A stretch of 64,000 nucleotides of DNA from Mesorhizobium sp. Root552 (GTDB lineage: Bacteria; Pseudomonadota; Alphaproteobacteria; Rhizobiales; Rhizobiaceae): contig NZ_LMFV01000023.1 in assembly GCF_001427285.1 (NCBI RefSeq), positions 186,001-250,000 of the forward strand, read 5' to 3'. The translations under genes and the position numbers were made by a program. Of the stretch, positions 26,074 to 35,409 are shown piece by piece; position 1 is the stretch's first letter, and every line of letters starts with the position of its first letter. A model generated the notes under the pieces. That model had not been told where the DNA came from. It ran no database searches and worked only from the letters and a program-made list of their open reading frames with translations.

Positions 26074-26511
26074 ATGCGCCTTTCACACATCGTCGTTCCC
26101 TCGTTGCTGGCATTTTTTGCGGCAGCGCCCGTTCAGGCGCAGGAAGCCGCCCGCTATCAGTTGGAAAAGACCGCAAACGGTTACGTCCGCATGGACACCG
26201 AGACCGGCGCCATGTCGAGCTGCGAAGAAAAGTCGGGGCAACTGGTCTGCCGCATGGCTGCCGATGAGCGCGCCGCGGCGATGGACGAGATCGACCGGCT
26301 GAACCGCTCGATCGAGGATTTGAACGGGCGCGTCACCAAGCTCGAGAACTCGCTCGCCGCAAAGCTGGAATCCAGCCTGCCGAGCGAGGAGGAATTCAAC
26401 AAGACGATGAGCTATATGGAGCGCTTCCTGCGCGGCTTCCTCGGCATCGTCAAGGATATGGAAAAGGACAACGGCGGCGACGCCGGCAAGCCGGCGCCGC
26501 AAAAGACCTGA
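26074..26511 (+). CDS. Exported coiled-coil protein of unknown function
   Basis: A 145 aa protein with a signal peptide (residues 1-22, ending VQAQ). The mature part has YQLEKTANGYVRMDTETGAMSSCEEKSGQLVCRMAADERAA in pieces, i.e. two cysteines likely paired, then a coiled coil of about residues 65-100 (EIDRLNRSIEDLNGRVTKLE) and a Glu/Lys-rich tail. Similar short periplasmic proteins occur in Mesorhizobium and relatives; no function is known. GGAGGA at 26064-26069 supports ATG 26074. It is divergent from the DUF952-pyrD pair. Confidence 0.75.
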   Translation: MRLSHIVVPSLLAFFAAAPVQAQEAARYQLEKTANGYVRMDTETGAMSSCEEKSGQLVCRMAADERAAAMDEIDRLNRSIEDLNGRVTKLENSLAAKLESSLPSEEEFNKTMSYMERFLRGFLGIVKDMEKDNGGDAGKPAPQKT

Positions 26512-26705
26512 GTTGATCTGGCGCGCCTGCGGCAAATCGGACCGAAGGGCGCCAGAGCAGTGTCCTACACCATAGTTGGTTTGACTATTACTGTTGGCAA
26601 AGCCATATAGCCGGTGTTTGCGCTTGAAAACGCTGGATATCGACGCATAATCTCGGCAGCTTGATCCCGCAAGAAAGTATAACACAGGGGTCGGGGGAGG
26701 AACCA

Positions 26706-27362
26706 TTGCCGGTGGGCTACACTTTCGTCATCGCCGACGACCACCCTTTGTTTCGCGGTGCGTTGAAGGAGGCAATTGCCGGCATCGGCGGCGCTTCTTC
26801 CATTCACGAAGCTGGCGACTTTGAGAGCGCCAAGGCTTTGGTGGTCGCAAATGAAGACATCGATCTCGTGCTGCTCGATCTGTCCATGCCCGGCGCAAGC
26901 GGGCTGTCGGGCCTGATATCGCTGCGAGGCATTCACCCATCGGTGCCGATGGTGGTCGTCTCGGCGCATGACGATCCGGTCACGATCCGCCGCGCGCTCG
27001 ACCTTGGCGCGTCCGGCTTCATTTCGAAGTCGGCAAGCATGGACGAAATCCGGGACGCGGTGCAGACCGTTCTCGCCGGTGGCATCGCCGCTCCGATCGG
27101 GCTTGATCTGGGTGTCGAGCGCGACCCTGAAGTCTCCGAACTCATCAAGCGTTTGCAGACATTGACGCCGCAGCAGACGCGCGTCCTGGGCATGCTTGGG
27201 GAAGGGCTGCTCAACAAGCAGATCGCCTATGAGCTCAGCGTCTCCGAGGCGACGGTGAAGGCGCATGTGTCGGCGATCCTGCAAAAGCTCGGCGTGGACA
27301 GCCGCACCCAGGCCGTAATCCAGCTTTCCAAGATCGGGACCGATCCTCTTTCGGCCGTATAG
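26706..27362 (+). CDS. LuxR-type (NarL/FixJ) response regulator
   Basis: A 218 aa two-component regulator. The receiver domain (residues 5-120) has acidic D11-D12, phospho-acceptor D58 in LVLLDLSMPG, Thr/Ser in VVVSAHD and the Lys in FISKSAS. The LuxR HTH is at about 145-210 (LTPQQTRVLGMLGEGLLNKQ, SEATVKAHVSAIL). The start is TTG 26706, chosen because GGGGAGG lies at 26694-26700; an earlier TTG at 26661 lacks a site. It is convergent with, and very probably partner to, the SSF hybrid kinase. Homologous pairs include Brucella PrlS/PrlR, reported to respond to ionic strength. Confidence 0.9.
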   Translation: MPVGYTFVIADDHPLFRGALKEAIAGIGGASSIHEAGDFESAKALVVANEDIDLVLLDLSMPGASGLSGLISLRGIHPSVPMVVVSAHDDPVTIRRALDLGASGFISKSASMDEIRDAVQTVLAGGIAAPIGLDLGVERDPEVSELIKRLQTLTPQQTRVLGMLGEGLLNKQIAYELSVSEATVKAHVSAILQKLGVDSRTQAVIQLSKIGTDPLSAV

Positions 27363-27373
27363 CCGGCAAGAGG

Positions 27374-30300
27374 TCAGTCCGCGGTTGCCATGGGCCTTGC
27401 CCGCGCCATCATGGTGCGCAGCACCGCCGGCTTCAGCGGCTTGTTGATCACCGCGATATCGAGCGCGTCTGCAGCCGAACGCACTTCGCTTGAACGGTCT
27501 GCGGTGACGAGCATGGCCGGTATTTCGATGCCGTAGAGTTTGCGCAGTTTCTCGATGACATCGAGGCCGTTTTCGCCATCGAGATGATAGTCCGCGAGGA
27601 TGACATCGGGAGGCGGCGTACCCGCCTGTCCGGCCTTGAACGCCTGCCAGCCGGAGAACGCCGCGACGTTGCAGCCCCAGCCTTCCAGCAACAGGCGCAT
27701 GCCTTCGAGAATGCGGATGTCATTGTCGATGCAAAGCACGTTGAGATCGGCAAGCGACATGATCGAGCGCACCGGCGGCGCGTCGGTGACCAGTGGTGCA
27801 GGTTGCACGTCGGCCGCTATCGGCAGGATGACCGAGAAACGGGTGCCCTTGCCTTCGTTCGAGAAGATGCGGATCTCGAGTTGCAGCACGCGCGCGATGC
27901 GGTCGACGATCGACAGCCCGAGGCCAAGCCCTTCCGCTTCGCGCGCGCCCTCGTCGAGGCGGGTGAATTCGCGGAAGACGGTGTTGAGCTTGCTGCCCGC
28001 TATGCCGATGCCTGTGTCGATGACCTGGATTTCAAGCAAGTTGCCGCGCCGGCGCACGCCGACCAGCACGCGGCCCTGCCTTGTATATTTGATGGCGTTG
28101 GAAACGAGGTTCTGGATCAGGCGGCGGAACAGGTTGCGCCCGGTCCTCACGCTGAGCGAGGACGGCACGATGGTAAGCTCGAGGTTCTTGGCCGATGCCA
28201 TCGGCTGGAAGTCGGTGGCTATCTGTTGCAGCAGGCTGTCGAGCCGGAACGTCGTTTCGTCGGGCTTCATCGCACCCGCGTCGAGGCGTGAGATATCCAG
28301 CACCGCGCCGAGGATGTTTTCAACCGACTCCAGCGACGACTCGATGTTGACCGCGGCGTCCCCCGCCGGCCCCCTGCCAGCCTTCTCGATAAGCGAGGAG
28401 CAATAAAGCCGGGCTGCGTTCAGCGGCTGCAGGATGTCGTGGCCGACCGCCGCCAGGAAGCGCGTCTTGCTGAGATTTGCCTCCTCGGCGATCTTTTGCG
28501 CCTGCGCCAGTTCGTCGTTGACCAGCATAAGCTCGGCCGTCCGGGTGACGACGCGCTGCTCCAGCGTCTCGTTGGCGCGCTTCAGCGCGATGTCGGCCTG
28601 CACGCGCCGGGTGATGTCGGCATAGGTGGCGACGATGCCGCCGTCCGGCATCGGGTTGGAGCGCAGTTCGATCGTCCGCCCGCTTGTCCTCAGTTCCAGT
28701 TGCCACGGTTCGCCGAAGCTGGTCAGCCGGTCCAGCGTGCTCGCTTCCTCAACCTCCGGTATGTCGCCGCGATGCGCGAGGAAGGCGAGGATCTGGCCGA
28801 GCGACACGCCGACCTGCCCCATGTCGTCCGGCAGTTCGAACAAGAGCCTGTACTGCCTGTTCCAGCAGGTCAGGCGCAGATCCTTGTCGAACACCGTGAT
28901 GCCCTGTTCCATCTGGTCGAGCGCGATCTGCAGCAGGTCGCGGTTCTGCTGCAGCGCGTCGGAGGCGTCGTCGAGCAGGCGGAATGCATCCTTCGCCGAC
29001 CGGTCGTGGCGCTGCACCAGAAGCGACAGGATAAGCCGCGCCGATGACGAGCCGACCGCGCTCGCCAGCAATTGCTCGCCGAAGCGGATCGTCTCGATGC
29101 TGGCCGGCGAATGGCCGGGAATGGCTCGCCCTTCGCGTTGCTCGAACGACTGGAACGAACGCTCGGTGCGCTCGACGCCGAGATAGCGCGAGATCGTATC
29201 CTTCATTTCATCGACGGTGACGCTGGTGCGGAAGCGTCTCAGGCTCGGCATCGGGTTGGCTTCGCGCGGCACGAAGATCGCCGCCTGGATGCGCTCGCGC
29301 GGCTTGGATGCGCGCGACAGCGAGCCCAGCACGTAAAACGCGATGTTGACGGCAAGGCTCCACAGAACGCCGTGGTTGAGCGGTTCGCCGCTGGTCCCGA
29401 ACAGCGCCTGCGGCTTCAGCGCCGTAAGTCCGAACGGGCCGTTGACGAGGAAAGCCGTCTCGGGCGGCAGCACCGACGGGATGAACAGCGTGTAGGCCCA
29501 CACCAGTATGCCCGCCAGCATGCCGAGCGCGGCCCCCCTTGCATTGGCCCCGCGCCAGATCAGCCCGCCTACGAAGGCCGGCGCGAACTGCGCGATCGCG
29601 GCAAACGAGATCAGCCCGAACGCCACCAGCCGCACGTTGTCGGCCATTTCGAGGTAGTAGAGGAAACCGGCGAACAGGATGCAGAAAATCGACGTGCGCC
29701 GGATGACCAGGATGACCTTCGACCAGTCCTCGCGTTCGCCCGGCGCCGGCTTCAACAGGCGGCGCAGGAACAGCGGGATGACGAGGTCGTTCGAGATCAT
29801 GATGGAGAGCGCGACGCTCTCGACGATCACCATCGCGGTTGCCGCCGAAAGCCCGCCGATGAAGGCGATCATCGCCATGATGTCGCGGCCGTTGAACAGC
29901 GGCACCGCCAGCACGTAGAGGTCGGCGCTCGCCTGGCTGCCGACGACGGTCAGGCCGGCGAAGGCGATGCCGACCACGAACAGGTTGATCAGCACCAGAT
30001 AGAGCGGAAACAGCCAGCTTGCGGTGCGCAGTTCCTTTTCGCTGCGGTTCTCCACAATGGTCATGTAGAACTGCCTCGGCAGCATGATCACCGCGCAGGC
30101 CGCGAGCATGGTCAGCACGATCCACGTCGCCGGCGACGTCTGGTAGGCAATGGAAGCCTGCACCATGTCGTTGGCCTGCATCGCCTCGAACAGGTTGGCG
30201 GGCCGGTGGAACAAGAACAGGCTGACTGCGGTGCCGACGGCGAGGAACGCGGCCAGCTTGATGACCGACTCCACCGCCATGGCCAGCACCAGCCCGTCCT

Positions 30301-30865
30301 GATGTTCGGTGGCGTCGGCATGGCGCGTCCCGAACAAGACCGCGAAGACCGCCAGCAGGAAGGCGACGAGGAAGGCCACGTCCCGGTAGACGAAATCATC
30401 CGATATCACGTCCGGCGAATAGAACGAGACCATCAGGCCGATTGAACCGGCAATCGAGCGCAGTTGCAGCGCGATGTATGGGATGATGCCGATCGAGGCG
30501 ATGATGGTGGCAATCGACGCCACCGCGAAGCTCTTGCCGTAGCGTGCTGCGAGGAAATCGGCAATCGAGGTGATCTTTTCCGCTTTGCCGAGCCTGATGA
30601 TGCGCTTCAAAAGCGGATAGCCGAAGATGAAGATCAGGATCGGCCCGATATAGATGGTGAGGAATTCCAGTCCGCGTTCGGAGGCGAGGCCGACCGAGCC
30701 GAAGAACGTCCACGAAGTGCAGTAAACGGCAAGGCTGAGCGAATAGATGTAGGGGCGCGAAGCGATCGGCCCGCGCCGCGCCGCATGCCGGTCGCCGATG
30801 CTGGCCACCGCAAACAGCATCGTCACGTAAAGTATGGCCGCAATGACGATCAACCAGCCAAGCAC
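27374..30865 (-). CDS. SSF-domain hybrid sensor histidine kinase/response regulator
   Basis: A 1163 aa membrane kinase. Residues 1 to about 510 form a sodium/solute symporter-like domain with about 13 membrane segments; a PAS domain follows (VFDKDLRLTCWNRQYR), then a short coiled coil. The dimerisation helix has phospho-His H809 in GHDILQPL; the ATP domain has NLVSNAIKYT near 917, DTGIGI and GLGLGLS; a C-terminal receiver has D1092 in ILADYHLDG. The symporter-like part may sense or transport a solute such as proline or acetate. The start is GTG 30865 with a weak ribosome site. The LuxR-type regulator is convergent 11 bp away. Confidence 0.93.
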   Translation of the reverse strand: MLGWLIVIAAILYVTMLFAVASIGDRHAARRGPIASRPYIYSLSLAVYCTSWTFFGSVGLASERGLEFLTIYIGPILIFIFGYPLLKRIIRLGKAEKITSIADFLAARYGKSFAVASIATIIASIGIIPYIALQLRSIAGSIGLMVSFYSPDVISDDFVYRDVAFLVAFLLAVFAVLFGTRHADATEHQDGLVLAMAVESVIKLAAFLAVGTAVSLFLFHRPANLFEAMQANDMVQASIAYQTSPATWIVLTMLAACAVIMLPRQFYMTIVENRSEKELRTASWLFPLYLVLINLFVVGIAFAGLTVVGSQASADLYVLAVPLFNGRDIMAMIAFIGGLSAATAMVIVESVALSIMISNDLVIPLFLRRLLKPAPGEREDWSKVILVIRRTSIFCILFAGFLYYLEMADNVRLVAFGLISFAAIAQFAPAFVGGLIWRGANARGAALGMLAGILVWAYTLFIPSVLPPETAFLVNGPFGLTALKPQALFGTSGEPLNHGVLWSLAVNIAFYVLGSLSRASKPRERIQAAIFVPREANPMPSLRRFRTSVTVDEMKDTISRYLGVERTERSFQSFEQREGRAIPGHSPASIETIRFGEQLLASAVGSSSARLILSLLVQRHDRSAKDAFRLLDDASDALQQNRDLLQIALDQMEQGITVFDKDLRLTCWNRQYRLLFELPDDMGQVGVSLGQILAFLAHRGDIPEVEEASTLDRLTSFGEPWQLELRTSGRTIELRSNPMPDGGIVATYADITRRVQADIALKRANETLEQRVVTRTAELMLVNDELAQAQKIAEEANLSKTRFLAAVGHDILQPLNAARLYCSSLIEKAGRGPAGDAAVNIESSLESVENILGAVLDISRLDAGAMKPDETTFRLDSLLQQIATDFQPMASAKNLELTIVPSSLSVRTGRNLFRRLIQNLVSNAIKYTRQGRVLVGVRRRGNLLEIQVIDTGIGIAGSKLNTVFREFTRLDEGAREAEGLGLGLSIVDRIARVLQLEIRIFSNEGKGTRFSVILPIAADVQPAPLVTDAPPVRSIMSLADLNVLCIDNDIRILEGMRLLLEGWGCNVAAFSGWQAFKAGQAGTPPPDVILADYHLDGENGLDVIEKLRKLYGIEIPAMLVTADRSSEVRSAADALDIAVINKPLKPAVLRTMMARARPMATAD

Positions 30866-31091
30866 GGCTTTTCGCTTTCAAACTGACTAAGACTGCGAAG
30901 CAATCACAGCAGCAACGCCATGTCCACCAAGACCTTGGGCTTGCCCCTGTGCAGCGATCCATCCTGCCGTTAGGGAAAGTCGAAGCGTAAATTTGTCATT
31001 TTGCAACCCACGGTTTCTGTTATTGTCCGAAGGGTGGAAACTGGTCGGCAACAACAGCGTGCGAGGAAGTTGCCATGATTAGGAGGGACGA

Positions 31092-31514
31092 ATGCTGAAG
31101 GAATTTCAGGAGTTTATCTCCCGGGGTAATGTGATGGACCTGGCGGTGGGTGTCATCATCGGCGCTGCGTTCGGCAAGATTGTCGATTCGCTCGTCAACG
31201 ACATCATCATGCCGATCATCGGTGCCATCTTGGGTGGCCTTGACTTCAACAACTACTTTATCGGCCTGTCGTCGGCGGTTACGGCCACCTCCCTTGCCGC
31301 GGCCAGGGAACAGGGTGCGGTCTTTGCCTACGGCAGCTTCTTCACCGTGGTTCTGAACTTCCTCATTCTGGCCTGGATCATCTTCCTCATGGTCAAGGGC
31401 GTGAACAACGTCCGCAAGCGTGTCGAGCGCCAGAAGCCATCTGCTGAAGCAGCGCCGCCTCCGGCCGATGTCGCTCTTCTGACCGAGATTCGCGACCTGC
31501 TCGCCCGCAAATAG
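31092..31514 (+). CDS. mscL: Large-conductance mechanosensitive channel
   Basis: A 140 aa inner-membrane channel that opens under hypo-osmotic tension to release solutes. The N-terminal helix and first membrane segment [41 protein letters not shown] match MscL closely; the second membrane segment is at about 78-100 ([19 protein letters not shown]), and the cytoplasmic bundle ends [22 protein letters not shown] precedes the ATG. It is followed by a strong symmetrical terminator. Confidence 0.97.
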   Translation: MLKEFQEFISRGNVMDLAVGVIIGAAFGKIVDSLVNDIIMPIIGAILGGLDFNNYFIGLSSAVTATSLAAAREQGAVFAYGSFFTVVLNFLILAWIIFLMVKGVNNVRKRVERQKPSAEAAPPPADVALLTEIRDLLARK

Positions 31515-31537
31515 GCAAAAATTCGGGTCTCTGGACC

Positions 31538-31567
31538 AAAACCCCGGCCCGTCAGGGCCGGGGTTTT
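31538..31567. terminator. Intrinsic terminator after mscL
   Basis: AAAACCCCGGCCC (31538-31550) and GGGCCGGGGTTTT (31555-31567) are perfectly complementary around loop GTCA, with A and T runs on both sides, so it can work in both directions. Confidence 0.92.
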
Positions 31568-31610
31568 CTGTTTTCCGGCTTGCCGAAACCGGATAGCAAC
31601 TCCATCGGCA

Positions 31611-32795
31611 TTGAACGGAGTTGGCATTACCCTCATTCAGAATCTGCGCGGTGAAGCGCTGGCCGCGCCCGAAAGCGGCATCGTCGCCGTCGTGAACTAT
31701 GGGCGAGAGCGTCCCGGCCTGATCCCGTTGTGGGCGGGCGAGGGCGACCTGCCGACGCCGCCTTTCATCGCCGATGCAGCCTCCCGCGCGCTTGCCGCAG
31801 GCGAAACCTTCTACACATGGCAAAAGGGCATACCGGATCTGCGCCAGGCGCTCGCGCGCTACTACCAGCGCCATTTCGGGCGGGAATTCGCCAGCGACGA
31901 TTTCATCGTTACCGGGTCCGGCATGCACGCCATCCAGTTGGCCATCGATGCCGTGGCCGGCAAGGGCGACGACGTGATCTATCTCACGCCTGCCTGGCCC
32001 AATTTCGCGGCTGCGGCCGGGATCGGCGGGGCAAGGGCGGTTCCGGTGTCGCTCCAGCAGTCAGGCAACGGCTGGTTCTGCGATGTTGAACGCATTGCGG
32101 CGGCTGTCACGCCTGCCACGCGCGCCATCTTCATCAATTCGCCGTCCAATCCGACCGGCTGGACTGCCGACCGCGAAACGCTGCAAGCGATCCTCGATCT
32201 CGCCCGTTCAAAGGGACTGTGGATCATCGCCGACGAAATCTATTCCCTGTTCTATTATGACGGCCCGCGCGCGCCTTCGTTCCTCGATATCGCAGCGGAT
32301 GAAGACCGCATCCTGTTCGTCAACAGTTTCTCCAAGAACTGGGCGATGACTGGTTGGCGGGTGGGCTGGGTCAAGGCCCATCCGTCCCTGCAGCCGGTGT
32401 TCGAGAACCTGATCCAGTATTCCACCTCGGGCGTGGCGCAGTTCATGCAGCGCGGAGCGGTGGTCGCCCTTGATAGCGGCGACGCCTTCATCGCCGAACA
32501 GGTCGAGCGGGCGCGTCAGGCACGCAATCTCGTTTGCGGCATCCTTGCCGAAACAGGCCGTGCACGCTTCACGGCGCCTCAAGGCGCATTCTATCTGTTC
32601 TTCACCATCGACGGAATCGAACAGTCGAAAAGTGCGGCGTTCGATATCATAGATCAGGCCAATGTCGGCCTTGCGCCCGGCACGGCATTCGGCGACGGGT
32701 GGGAGCGCTATTTTCGCCTCTGTTTCCACCGTCGCCTCGATCAGGTCGAGGAAGCCGCGCATCGGCTGGCCCGATGGATCACGGCTGCCCGGTAA
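31611..32795 (+). CDS. Pyridoxal-phosphate aminotransferase, class I/II
   Basis: A 394 aa fold-type I aminotransferase. Seen: LIPLWAGEGDLPTPPFIADA near residue 38, YTWQKGIPDLRQALARYY near 68, TGSGMHAIQ near 101, NSPSNPTG near 176, the cofactor Asp in IIADEIYSLFY, the PLP lysine K242 in NSFSKNWAMTGWRVG, and a C-terminal Arg in FRLCFHR. It resembles aspartate/aromatic/methionine-type enzymes, but the substrate cannot be told. The start is TTG 31611 with a poor ribosome site; no better start exists nearby. It stands alone between the mscL terminator and a repeat-rich gap. Confidence 0.88.
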   Translation: MNGVGITLIQNLRGEALAAPESGIVAVVNYGRERPGLIPLWAGEGDLPTPPFIADAASRALAAGETFYTWQKGIPDLRQALARYYQRHFGREFASDDFIVTGSGMHAIQLAIDAVAGKGDDVIYLTPAWPNFAAAAGIGGARAVPVSLQQSGNGWFCDVERIAAAVTPATRAIFINSPSNPTGWTADRETLQAILDLARSKGLWIIADEIYSLFYYDGPRAPSFLDIAADEDRILFVNSFSKNWAMTGWRVGWVKAHPSLQPVFENLIQYSTSGVAQFMQRGAVVALDSGDAFIAEQVERARQARNLVCGILAETGRARFTAPQGAFYLFFTIDGIEQSKSAAFDIIDQANVGLAPGTAFGDGWERYFRLCFHRRLDQVEEAAHRLARWITAAR

Positions 32796-33069
32796 CGGTC
32801 ATCCAACACCGCTCTGCTCGTTTCGAGGGGCGGACGGTCGCTTCGCCGGGCAAGCCCGACCGCAACCTCTCCGCTTCGTCATCTCATGACCCGGCTGAAG
32901 CAAGGCATCCCTACGTTTCGTCATCCCGGAATTCACTTTCGAGCAGCGAGAAAGGAATATCCGGGGTTCATTCCGTGACATCGCGGCACTACTCTGGGCA
33001 CCAGCGCGCTTACTCTCCCCTTTTGATGAAGAGGCTCGATCCGGTTGCCGGTCGAGTGCCTCGTCAGGC

Positions 33070-33222
33070 ACCCCCTCTGGCCTGCCGGCCATCTCCCCCT
33101 CAAGGGGGAGATCACGCGATTGCCATGCTTTCATCCGGTCCTGAGGTCACAGAGGCGGCTGTAAGCTTGAAGCTGCCGATCTCCCCCCTTGAGGGGGAGA
33201 TGGCCGGCAGGCCAGAGGGGGG
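33070..33222. repeat. Long inverted repeat with nested hairpins
   Basis: The left arm (33070-33112) reads CCCCCTCTGGCCTGCCGGCC followed by ATCTCCCCCTCAAGGGGGAGAT. The right arm (33178-33222) is its reverse complement with few changes. Each arm also contains its own hairpin around CCCCCT and AGGGGG. The 65 bp spacer is not repeated. Confidence 0.85.
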
Positions 33223-33672
33223 TGTTGTTCTTGTGAGGCTTCTGATCACGTAGTGGACAAATCACGCCTACCCACAAAACTTCCCACCTCCCTTATCCAC
33301 GCCCTCTCCGTCTCGCCCATAATCCCCTCATCGCCCTTGCGGGAGACCTGGTGCGCACCGGGTATCAGGGAAGGGTGTCGGTGCCGGATTGGTCGCATGA
33401 CGGTGTGCGGCTGGGTGATGAACCCCTAAGTTCGGCCCTCGAACCGGGCGCAGTGTTGCCCGCAGTTGTCGGCCATTGAGGCTGGAGCTGCGGCATGGGT
33501 GCACTGGTTGAGGGAAGCCACCGGACGGGCGGCCGCAAGGCCGCACTACTTACCTAAACGAGCGACCGAACGGCCGCCCGTCCTCCCGACCTCTCAGATG
33601 AGATCAGTTCTTTGACAATGGCCAGACGGATCAATCCGGGCGTGGCGATGAATAAGCACACCCATTTCTTCG

Positions 33673-33856
33673 TCATCCTAGGGCGGAGCAGGCCGAAGGC
33701 CGTTGCGCAGACCCTAGGATCCATTCCGTGACCAAGCGGCAATGCGCAAGGTGCAAAAAGTCCCCATCCTGCGTAGCCGTGCACCTCACAATCTCCGCGG
33801 CATGGATCCTCGGGTCGCGCCTTTCGCTGCGCTCAGGCTTGCCCGAGGATGACGAA
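33673..33856. repeat. Pair of dispersed hairpin repeats
   Basis: CATCCTAGGG at about 33674 pairs with CCCTAGGATC near 33713-33722. A related element at 33799-33856 has GGATCCTCGGGT and GCCCGAGGATGAC as its arms. Elements of this wording, with GTCATCC and GGATCCAT ends, are frequent in Mesorhizobium intergenic DNA. Confidence 0.6.
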
Positions 33857-33894
33857 GGCGATGAAGAAGTGCGTGCGAACGAAGCGACCTAAAG

Positions 33895-35172
33895 CTAGCC
33901 GCCGGACTTCGGCACCAGCAGCGGAACGACACGCTCGCTTTCGGCAACGGCTGGTCGTCCTGCCGTGCTGTAGGGAATGCCGAGTGCGTCCCACGTCTCG
34001 ATGAGCGCGGTCTGCAGTTCCATGATTAGCTGGTCCGAGTGGAACGGTGTCGGCGTGATACGCAAGCGCTCGGTGCCGCGCGGCACCGTCGGATAGTTGA
34101 TCGGCTGGATATAGATGCCGTGAACGCCGAGCAGCCGGTCGCTGGCCATCTTGCACAGTTCCGGGTCGCCGACGAGGATCGGCACGATATGTGTCACCGA
34201 AGGCATCACGGGCAGGCCGGCGGCAGACAATATGTGCTTGGTGTGCGAGGCCTGGCGCTGTTGAGCATCGCGCTCGGCCTGCGAGTTCTTCAAATGGCGG
34301 ATGGAGGTCGTCGCGGCTGCGGCGATTGCCGGCGGCAGCGCCGTGGTGAAGATGAAGCCCGGAGCATAGGAGCGCACGGCGTCGATCACAGCGCTCGTGC
34401 CGGTGATATAGCCGCCGAGCGTGCCGAATGCCTTTGCGAGCGTGCCTTCGATGACGTCGATGCGGTGGGCCAGGCCCTCGCGCTCGGTGATACCGCCGCC
34501 GCGCGGACCGTACATGCCGACGGCGTGGACCTCGTCGATGTAGGTCATGGCGTTGTACTTCTCGGCGAGCTCGACGATCTCCTTGATCGGGGCGATGTCG
34601 CCGTCCATCGAATAGACGCTTTCGAACACGATGAATTTGGCGCGTTCGCGGCCCGCGGCCTGCAACAGGCTTTCCAGATGCGCCACGTCGTTATGGCGGA
34701 AGACCTTCTTTTCCGCGCCGGAGCGGCGCACGCCCTCGATCATCGACGCATGGTTGAGTTCGTCCGACAGGATCAGGCAGTTCGGCAAAAGCCGCGCGAT
34801 GGTCGAAATCGCCGCCTCGTTGGAAACGAAGCCCGACGTGAACACCAGGCCGGCCTCCTTGCCGTGCAGGTCGGCAAGTTCGCGTTCGAGTTCGACCAGC
34901 GGGTTGCTGGTGCCGGAGATGTTGCGGGTCCCGCCCGCGCCCGAACCCATGCGGCCGCCGGCGTCCTGGAAGGCCTGCACCACGTCGGGGTGCTGTCCCA
35001 TGCCGAGGTAGTCGTTCGAGCACCAGACGGTGATTTCCTGGGTGCGGCCGCCGGCGCGCCACAAAGCGCGCGGGAATTTGCCAACCATGCGCTCGAGATC
35101 GGCAAAGACGCGGTAGCGGCGCTCGGCGTGAAGCTGGTCGATGGCTTCTTCGAAGAACCTTTGATAGTTCAT
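33895..35172 (-). CDS. hemA: 5-Aminolevulinate synthase
   Basis: PLP enzyme that condenses glycine with succinyl-CoA, the first step of haem synthesis by the C4 route. The 425 aa protein has the ALAS N-terminus [32 protein letters not shown] near residue 51, [13 protein letters not shown] near 77, [11 protein letters not shown] near 137, [10 protein letters not shown] near 213 and the PLP lysine K247 in EGTLAKAFG. The ATG at 35172 fits the family start. It is divergent from galE across a 237 bp gap with a small palindrome. This enzyme is typical of alphaproteobacteria. Confidence 0.97.
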   Translation of the reverse strand: MNYQRFFEEAIDQLHAERRYRVFADLERMVGKFPRALWRAGGRTQEITVWCSNDYLGMGQHPDVVQAFQDAGGRMGSGAGGTRNISGTSNPLVELERELADLHGKEAGLVFTSGFVSNEAAISTIARLLPNCLILSDELNHASMIEGVRRSGAEKKVFRHNDVAHLESLLQAAGRERAKFIVFESVYSMDGDIAPIKEIVELAEKYNAMTYIDEVHAVGMYGPRGGGITEREGLAHRIDVIEGTLAKAFGTLGGYITGTSAVIDAVRSYAPGFIFTTALPPAIAAAATTSIRHLKNSQAERDAQQRQASHTKHILSAAGLPVMPSVTHIVPILVGDPELCKMASDRLLGVHGIYIQPINYPTVPRGTERLRITPTPFHSDQLIMELQTALIETWDALGIPYSTAGRPAVAESERVVPLLVPKSGG

Positions 35173-35292
35173 TTCAGCATCCCGGTTTTCGCGAGGAATA
35201 TTAGTTGCTGGCTAAAGCGGCGTCCATCGAACGCGGTCGGTCATAATGCCACGCCCGTCAAAGTTACGGCTTCTCGAATGTTGGATCGCGGT

Positions 35293-35308
35293 GGAACAAA
35301 AACGTTCC
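35293..35308. promoter_or_regulatory. Short palindrome between hemA and galE
   Basis: GGAAC at 35293-35297 and GTTCC at 35304-35308 flank AAAAAC. It lies between the two divergent genes and could be a dyad operator. Its spacing does not fit the alphaproteobacterial LexA box or an EcfG promoter. Confidence 0.3.
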
Positions 35309-35409
35309 CGGTCGCGGGCGGCTTTTTCGCTATGGCTTTTTAACGGATTATCGCCATCGTGGCCTGCGCATCGGGTCCGGGACGCGGCAGGGCGGAAAGA
35401 GCAGGTCAG

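Larger units (their letters stand above)
32796..33894. other. Repeat-rich non-coding region
   Basis: About 1.1 kb without a supported gene. It holds the inverted repeat described at 33070-33222 and at least two hairpin-forming stretches of a common rhizobial type (about 33673-33728 and 33799-33856), plus shorter copies of TCATCCCGG-like words. Open frames here run through repeat DNA on both strands and have no ribosome sites or protein features. Confidence 0.6.

Noticed and set aside
29072..30445. 457-codon open frame opposite the hybrid kinase gene
   Set aside because: Antisense to a clearly coding gene; Arg/His/Gln-rich low-complexity translation, no domain and no ribosome site. High GC keeps the opposite frame open.
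33070..33222. CRISPR-like repeat
   Set aside because: Only two arms in inverted orientation with no regular spacers and no cas genes.
35293..35308. LexA/SOS box or EcfG promoter near galE
   Set aside because: The alphaproteobacterial LexA box is a direct GTTC-N7-GTTC repeat and EcfG needs GGAAC with GTT 16-17 bases later; neither fits.
34039..35343. 434-codon frame opposite hemA
   Set aside because: Antisense shadow; no ribosome site or domain.
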